From positions 1 through 30,744 of the forward strand of contig JAUCBJ010002239.1 of the NCBI GenBank assembly GCA_032718475.1: a stretch of DNA of 30,744 nucleotides, read 5' to 3'. This stretch comes from Nemertoderma westbladi (taxonomy: Eukaryota; Xenacoelomorpha; Nemertodermatida; Nemertodermatidae). Numbering within the stretch: position 1 is the stretch's first letter; the number at the start of each line of letters is the position of its first letter. The translations under genes were made by a program, and so were the position numbers. Below the pieces are notes generated by a model, which did not search any database, had not been told where the DNA came from, and saw only the letters and a program-made list of their open reading frames with translations. Of the stretch, positions 16,749 through 30,744 are shown piece by piece.

Positions 16749-18070
16749 CGGGATTATAATAAATAAATTACCTTTCTTGTAATCGTCCTTGGTCCCGAAA
16801 CACTTTAATATATTCGATTGTGCACGGCCATTAATTATTGTAATCCGACGTAACAACTACCTACGGTAAGTAACACATAAGTATTGTTATTGAATGAAAT
16901 GACTGACGGCCGCTGCCTTTGTATAAATAAAGCCCACTGAATGTAAACTGAAACAAGTAGGCTACGGTCGCGTAGGCCTGATAGAGATGATTTGCGTACA
17001 ACTGTCTGGCCATGCCAATGAACTGTGTCTTTGATTTATACAGCGGTCAGCCTATAATATCAATGCAATAATATTAGATGGCTAGAGAGGCAACATCACA
17101 ATGCCTGAAGCAGTCACATAAGGTGAAGTACAGAACTCATTAGCATAAGTTAATGAGAAGAGAGATTGTATATTGAAATGAATGGACGCCATCTTGAATG
17201 GATTTGTTGAGTGAAAACACAGGAATGTGACGTTGGTATGGGCTTATTTTAGGATCTCGTGAAAAAGTAAATATACCACGAGACTCGCCATGTTGCATTC
17301 CATAAGATGTATATATTTTGAATATAATTTTTGATAGTATTATAGGAGTTTTTGCATAAAAACTAGCTTAAAACACGATATTTTTTTGGAAAAAGCCGTG
17401 TTTAGCAATAAGAGTTGGTTGGGATGTCAACAAAGCTTCTGATTCGCTGTTTCTGTGGAGACAAAGGGAAAATAGCTTCAACCATTATAGATTTAACATT
17501 AAGTGAAGCGGAATAATGGTTGGTCTTTTTCACAGAATTTTCGCCTGTACATTATTTGGAAAAGTTGAGGGTTTGATGGCGGGAAAGTGACAGATTCGGG
17601 AACTAGATTGAATTTTGCTTACAACTTTTTTTTTTTAGCTACTCTTGAGAATGATGTTTTCTATGTTTAATTTGAATTTTAAATACTAACTTTCTCCCCA
17701 CCATAGAAGTAATGGTAGCGTTTGAACGAATCAGAGATCTTCATGGCTAAGTTTCATGACTGAGCGTGGCTTATAAACCAGTAAATTATTCTGAAAATAA
17801 TGAAAACTTTGGCGGCCTGTAACTTTGGATCACGTGGATGAAATTGGCTGATTTTAAGTTTATTGGAATGAGCATAATTTTATCTTTCTATTCATACAAG
17901 GTACTAATTAAAACGATCAAGAATAACCTTATTTGAAATTATAGTTATAATAACATAGTTGATACAATGGATCAAGGGGGGCAGGGGTATGTATGATAAG
18001 TAAGTGTTATAGGCCTATGCATTGCGGCTAAATGCCATGGTATCATTATGTAAATAAATGCTTGTGAAAT
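16749..18070. other. Non-coding stretch between transposon and hexamer arrays; no gene seen
   Basis: This is moderately AT-rich unique sequence with stops in all frames at short intervals. It holds a few TAGGCCT palindromes (near 16972 and 18010) and a T9 run near 17629. No domain, RNA gene or mobile-element end could be supported. Confidence 0.6.
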
Positions 18071-19575
18071 GATACTGGTATCGGTATCGGTAAATTGATA
18101 TCAGTATCAGTATTGGAATCGATATTGGTTATTGCTATCGATATTGGTTATTGGTATCGATATTGGTTATTGCTATCGATATTGGTTATTGGTATCAGTA
18201 TTGGTATCGATATTGGTTATTGGTATTGGTATCGATATTGGTTATTGGTATCGATATTAGTTATTGCTATCGATATTGGTTATTGGTATCAGTATTGGTA
18301 TCGATATTGGTTATTGGTATTGGTATCGATATTGGTTATTGCTATCGATATTGGTTATTGGTATCGATATTGGTTATTGCTATCGATATTGGTTATTGCT
18401 ATCGATATTGGTTATTGCTATCGATATTGGTTATTGGTATTGGTATCAGTATTGGTATCGATATTGGTTATTGGTATCAGTATTGGTATCTTTATTGGTT
18501 ATTGGTATCGATATTGATTATTGGTATCGATATTGGTTATTGCTATCGATATTGGTTATTGCTATCGATATTGGTTATTGGTATCAGTATTGGTATCGAT
18601 ATCAATATTGTTATTGGTATTGGTATCGATATTGGTTATTGCTATCGATATTGGTTATTGCTATCGATATTGGTTATTGCTATCGATATTGGTTATTGGT
18701 ATCGATATTGGTTATTGGTATTCGTATCGCTTTAGGTTATTGGTATCGATATTGGTTATTGGTATCGATATTGGTTATTGGTTTCAATATTGGTTATTGG
18801 TATCAATATTGGTATCAGTATTGGTATCAATATTTTTATCAGTATTGGTATCAGTATTGGTATCAGTATTGGTATCGATATTGGTAACGATATTGGTTAT
18901 TGACATTGATTATTGTATTGATATTGGATATTGGTATCGATATTGGTTATTTATGTTGGTATCGATATTGGTTATTGGTATCGATATTGGTTATTGATGT
19001 TGGTATCGATATTGGTTATTGGTTATTGACATTGATTATTGTATTGATATTGGTTATTGGTATCAATATTGGTATCGATATTGGTGTCGATATTGGTTAT
19101 TGCTATCGATATTGGTATCGATATTGGTATCGATATTGGTTATTGACATTGATTATTGTATTGATATTGGTTATTGGTATCAGTATTGGTATCAGTATTG
19201 GTATCAATATTGGTATCGATATTGGTATCGATATTGGTTATTGACATTGATTATTGTATTGATATTGGTATTGATATTGGTATTGATTATTGATTATTGA
19301 TTATTGATATCGATATTGGTTATTGGTATCAGTATTGGTATCAGTATTGGTATCAATATTGGTATCGATATTGGTATCGATATTGGTTATTGACATTGAT
19401 TATTGTATTGATATTGGTTATTGGTATCGATATTGGTTATTGATGTTGGTATCGATATTGGTTATTGATAATGGTATTGATATTGGTTATTGGTATCTTT
19501 ATTGGTTATTGGTATCGATATTGATTATTGGTATCGAAATTGGTTATTGTTTTCAATATCGATATCATATTGTTA
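18071..19575. repeat. Degenerate AT-rich array of 19-bp units (GGTATC GATATT GGTTATT)
   Basis: The basic unit is GGTTATTGGTATCGATATT, 19 bp, that is two hexamers and one 7-mer, so the phase shifts by one base per unit. Variants include GCTATC, CAGTATT, GATATC and GGTATT. From about 18900 onward a longer unit appears, marked by GGTTATTGACATTGATTATT, with its TGACATT at 18901, 19027, 19144, 19242 and 19391 (spacings 126, 117, 98 and 149 bp). The repeat is diverged compared with the perfect block next to it, and its hexamers are point variants of GGTATC. The boundary with the perfect block at 19576 is sharp. Confidence 0.95.
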
Positions 19576-21005
19576 TATCGGTATCGGTATCGGTATCGGT
19601 ATCGGTATCGGTATCGGTATCGGTATCGGTATCGGTATCGGTATCGGTATCGGTATCGGTATCGGTATCGGTATCGGTATCGGTATCGGTATCGGTATCG
19701 GTATCGGTATCGGTATCGGTATCGGTATCGGTATCGGTATCGGTATCGGTATCGGTATCGGTATCGGTATCGGTATCGGTATCGGTATCGGTATCGGTAT
19801 CGGTATCGGTATCGGTATCGGTATCGGTATCGGTATCGGTATCGGTATCGGTATCGGTATCGGTATCGGTATCGGTATCGGTATCGGTATCGGTATCGGT
19901 ATCGGTATCGGTATCGGTATCGGTATCGGTATCGGTATCGGTATCGGTATCGGTATCGGTATCGGTATCGGTATCGGTATCGGTATCGGTATCGGTATCG
20001 GTATCGGTATCGGTATCGGTATCGGTATCGGTATCGGTATCGGTATCGGTATCGGTATCGGTATCGGTATCGGTATCGGTATCGGTATCGGTATCGGTAT
20101 CGGTATCGGTATCGGTATCGGTATCGGTATCGGTATCGGTATCGGTATCGGTATCGGTATCGGTATCGGTATCGGTATCGGTATCGGTATCGGTATCGGT
20201 ATCGGTATCGGTATCGGTATCGGTATCGGTATCGGTATCGGTATCGGTATCGGTATCGGTATCGGTATCGGTATCGGTATCGGTATCGGTATCGGTATCG
20301 GTATCGGTATCGGTATCGGTATCGGTATCGGTATCGGTATCGGTATCGGTATCGGTATCGGTATCGGTATCGGTATCGGTATCGGTATCGGTATCGGTAT
20401 CGGTATCGGTATCGGTATCGGTATCGGTATCGGTATCGGTATCGGTATCGGTATCGGTATCGGTATCGGTATCGGTATCGGTATCGGTATCGGTATCGGT
20501 ATCGGTATCGGTATCGGTATCGGTATCGGTATCGGTATCGGTATCGGTATCGGTATCGGTATCGGTATCGGTATCGGTATCGGTATCGGTATCGGTATCG
20601 GTATCGGTATCGGTATCGGTATCGGTATCGGTATCGGTATCGGTATCGGTATCGGTATCGGTATCGGTATCGGTATCGGTATCGGTATCGGTATCGGTAT
20701 CGGTATCGGTATCGGTATCGGTATCGGTATCGGTATCGGTATCGGTATCGGTATCGGTATCGGTATCGGTATCGGTATCGGTATCGGTATCGGTATCGGT
20801 ATCGGTATCGGTATCGGTATCGGTATCGGTATCGGTATCGGTATCGGTATCGGTATCGGTATCGGTATCGGTATCGGTATCGGTATCGGTATCGGTATCG
20901 GTATCGGTATCGGTATCGGTATCGGTATCGGTATCGGTATCGGTATCGGTATCGGTATCGGTATCGGTATCGGTATCGGTATCGGTATCGGTATCGGTAT
21001 CGGTA
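19576..21005. repeat. Perfect (GGTATC)n block, about 238 copies, 1,430 bp
   Basis: Uninterrupted GGTATC hexamers run from 19576 to 21005, with no substitution that I could find. Every unit junction carries a CpG. All three frames on each strand are free of stops and read as dipeptide repeats: Gly-Ile, Val-Ser and Tyr-Arg on the plus strand; Ile-Pro, Tyr-Arg and Asp-Thr on the minus strand. This is a property of the repeat and not evidence of genes. The purity implies very recent expansion, strong homogenisation, or a consensus-polished assembly. Confidence 0.98.
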
Positions 21006-21054
21006 CCGGTACTTGTATAGATACCGGTACTTGTAATGGTACCGGTACTTGTAA

Positions 21055-23256
<2,202 letters not shown>

Positions 23257-23259
23257 TGA

Positions 23260-28476
<5,217 letters not shown>

Positions 28477-29124
28477 TGAACAGGTACCGGTACTTGTAAT
28501 GGTACCGGTACTGGTACCGGTACTTGCAATGGTACCGGTACATATACTGGTACTGGTACTGGTACCGGTACTTGAACAGGTACCGGTACTTGTAATGGTA
28601 CCGGTACTTGTACTGGTACCGGTGTTTTTACTGGTAACGGTACTGGTACCGGTACTTGTACAGGTGCCGGTACTGGTAATGGTACCGGTACTTGTACCGT
28701 TACTTTTACTGGTACCGGTACTTTTACTGGTACTGGTACTGGTACCGGTACTTGTACAGGTACCGGTACTTGTAGTGGTACCGGTACTGGTACCGGTACT
28801 TGTACTGGTACCGGTGCTATTACTGGTACCAGTACTGGTACTGGTACTTGTACTGGTACTGTTGCTTTTACTGGTTCCAGTACTTTTACTAGTACCGGTA
28901 CTTGTACAGGTGCCGGTACTGGTAATGGTACCGGTACTTGTACCGTTACTTTTACTGGTACCGGTACTGGTACCGGTACTTGTACCGTTACTTTTACTGG
29001 TACCGGTACTGGTACTTGTACAGGTACTTGTAATGGTACCGGTACTGGTACCGGTACCGGTACTTGTACTGGTACCGGTGCTTTTACTGGTACCGGTACT
29101 GGTACCAGTACTTGTAATGGTACC

Positions 29125-29730
<606 letters not shown>

Positions 29731-29778
29731 TGAACTGGTACCAGTACTTGTACTTGCACTGGTACCGCTACTTGTACT

Positions 29779-29850
29779 GGTATAGGTTCTTGTACTGGTG
29801 CAGGTACATTTACTGGTATAGGTTCTTGTACTGGTGCAGGTACATTTACT
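29779..29850. repeat. 36-bp tandem duplication at the right edge of array B
   Basis: The six-hexamer unit GGTATA GGTTCT TGTACT GGTGCA GGTACA TTTACT occurs twice in a row with no differences, at 29779-29814 and 29815-29850. It lies close to the point where the array ends. Confidence 0.9.
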
Positions 29851-29890
29851 GGTACCGGTACTGGTACATGTACTTGTACCTGTATTTGTA

Positions 29891-30744
29891 CATGATACTC
29901 TTCTACTGTGAAATTAACTGCAGATTCAAAATAATATGGAAACAGTTTACAAATATGATTTGTAGTTCTCGCAATGTTTCGGTTCAATCACAACGTTTTG
30001 TTGAAATTTTACGTGATTTAAGGTATATCTTCCTGCAACACTTAGAGAAAATTTGACTTGTGATACTTCTTCTAGTGTTAAATTAACCGCAGATTCCAAA
30101 TACAGAAACCGTTTTTACATACCTTTTGTTCTTATAGAGATATTGGGGTTTAAACACAACGTATTTGACATGAATTGAAAAATGATTTGAAAAATTAGTT
30201 ATATGTGAATTAATTAATAATTATTTGTAATGTCAACAACTGAGATATAAACAAAATATTTTAAACATACAATTATATAACATAATATCAGTTCAGTTAA
30301 ATACGAAGTTCACATCAGCAATTAATTAAGCAGCACAAATAATAATTGTCATTCGGTTTTTAACAGTTTTATTAAAATCCCAGACAGTTTAGTAGTTTCC
30401 TTTGCGGTTCCAAGATCATATCAATAGAGTAGAAACGCGTCCATTGGCAGTGTTTGTGGTAGTAGATGCATTGTTTAGAGCTTCTTCAATGTCGTTGTCT
30501 GTCCTAAAAATAAAAATAATAACCATAAGTTTACATAGATCGTTTATTAGTACAAACAAATACTAATACTAATATTGTATTAACTGGTATAGTAGAAAGT
30601 TGAACTGATTTTAACATTTATTACAAGGAAGTGCAATAACTTATCAACTTTAAATAGTGTTATTAAAAGAAGCAATCCAGAACACAATGCAAAATATTAG
30701 TATATGTAGTGAACTAGAATGTAATTAATTCAACTGTGCGGTCC
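29891..30744 (+). repeat. Duplicated flank, copy 2 (partner at 8970-9823; continues beyond window)
   Basis: This segment aligns with 8970-9823 over its whole length, in the same orientation. Array B abuts it directly at CATGATACTC, cutting into the first of the two ~165-bp tandem units. The distal ~510 bp is nearly identical to copy 1, while the ~340 bp next to the array is clearly more diverged and includes small insertions and deletions. The window ends inside the duplication. Confidence 0.95.
30416..30503 (-). CDS. Candidate terminal exon of an unknown gene (flank copy 2), partial
   Basis: This is the counterpart of 9493-9580: the same 88 bp between a T-rich TAG acceptor-like site (30504-30506) and a TGA stop (30416-30418), with AATAAA at 30368-30373 on the minus strand. 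The frame is intact, with two conservative substitutions relative to copy 1. I do not recognise the peptide. Preservation in both copies is weak support, because this part of the duplication is nearly identical throughout. Confidence 0.2.

Noticed and set aside
16156-18020. TAGGCCT palindromes as a regulatory motif or a species marker
   Set aside because: Only a handful of occurrences without consistent placement. Such palindromes are widespread in animal genomes.

Overview
This is a eukaryotic, almost certainly animal, genomic window. About two thirds of it (roughly 20.6 of 30.7 kb) is satellite-like DNA built from one hexanucleotide family, GGTACC/GGTACT/GGTATC and their point variants. I cannot name the species. 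The AT-rich background, the abundant satellite DNA and an intact pogo-like transposon fit an invertebrate, but that is inference. I see no prokaryotic gene organisation and no host gene that I recognise.

Layout. 1-8760: array A, a hexamer array with higher-order repeat structure, open at the left window edge. 8761-8969: a short non-repetitive spacer. 8970-9823: a flank segment that is repeated at 29891-30744, in the same orientation and 20,921 bp away. 9824-13641: AT-rich non-coding DNA holding an 80-bp tandem duplication, a 23-bp minisatellite of about 15 copies, a G14 run and a GC-rich island of unknown identity. 13642-16746: a complete, apparently intact pogo-like DNA transposon of 3,105 bp, with a TA target-site duplication, 20-bp terminal inverted repeats, repeated subterminal motifs and one 632-residue transposase on the minus strand. 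16747-18070: non-coding DNA. 18071-19575: an AT-rich array of degenerate 19-bp units (GGTATC GATATT GGTTATT). 19576-21005: a perfect (GGTATC)n block of about 238 copies. 21006-29890: array B, a GGTACC/GGTACT array with nested higher-order units, all phase-locked to 6 bp. 29891-30744: the second flank copy.

The only convincing protein-coding gene is the transposase. The very long open frames in the arrays follow from the hexamer composition, because several frames are open at once on both strands. They should not be read as genes without expression evidence. A weak candidate for the last exon of an unknown minus-strand gene lies inside the duplicated flank and occurs in both copies.

The most interesting material is the array architecture: phase locking in array B, phase rotation in array A, a pristine block beside a decayed relative, and two arrays meeting the same flank at different points. 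The next most interesting features are the transposon's subterminal motif clusters and the octapeptide repeat in its transposase tail.
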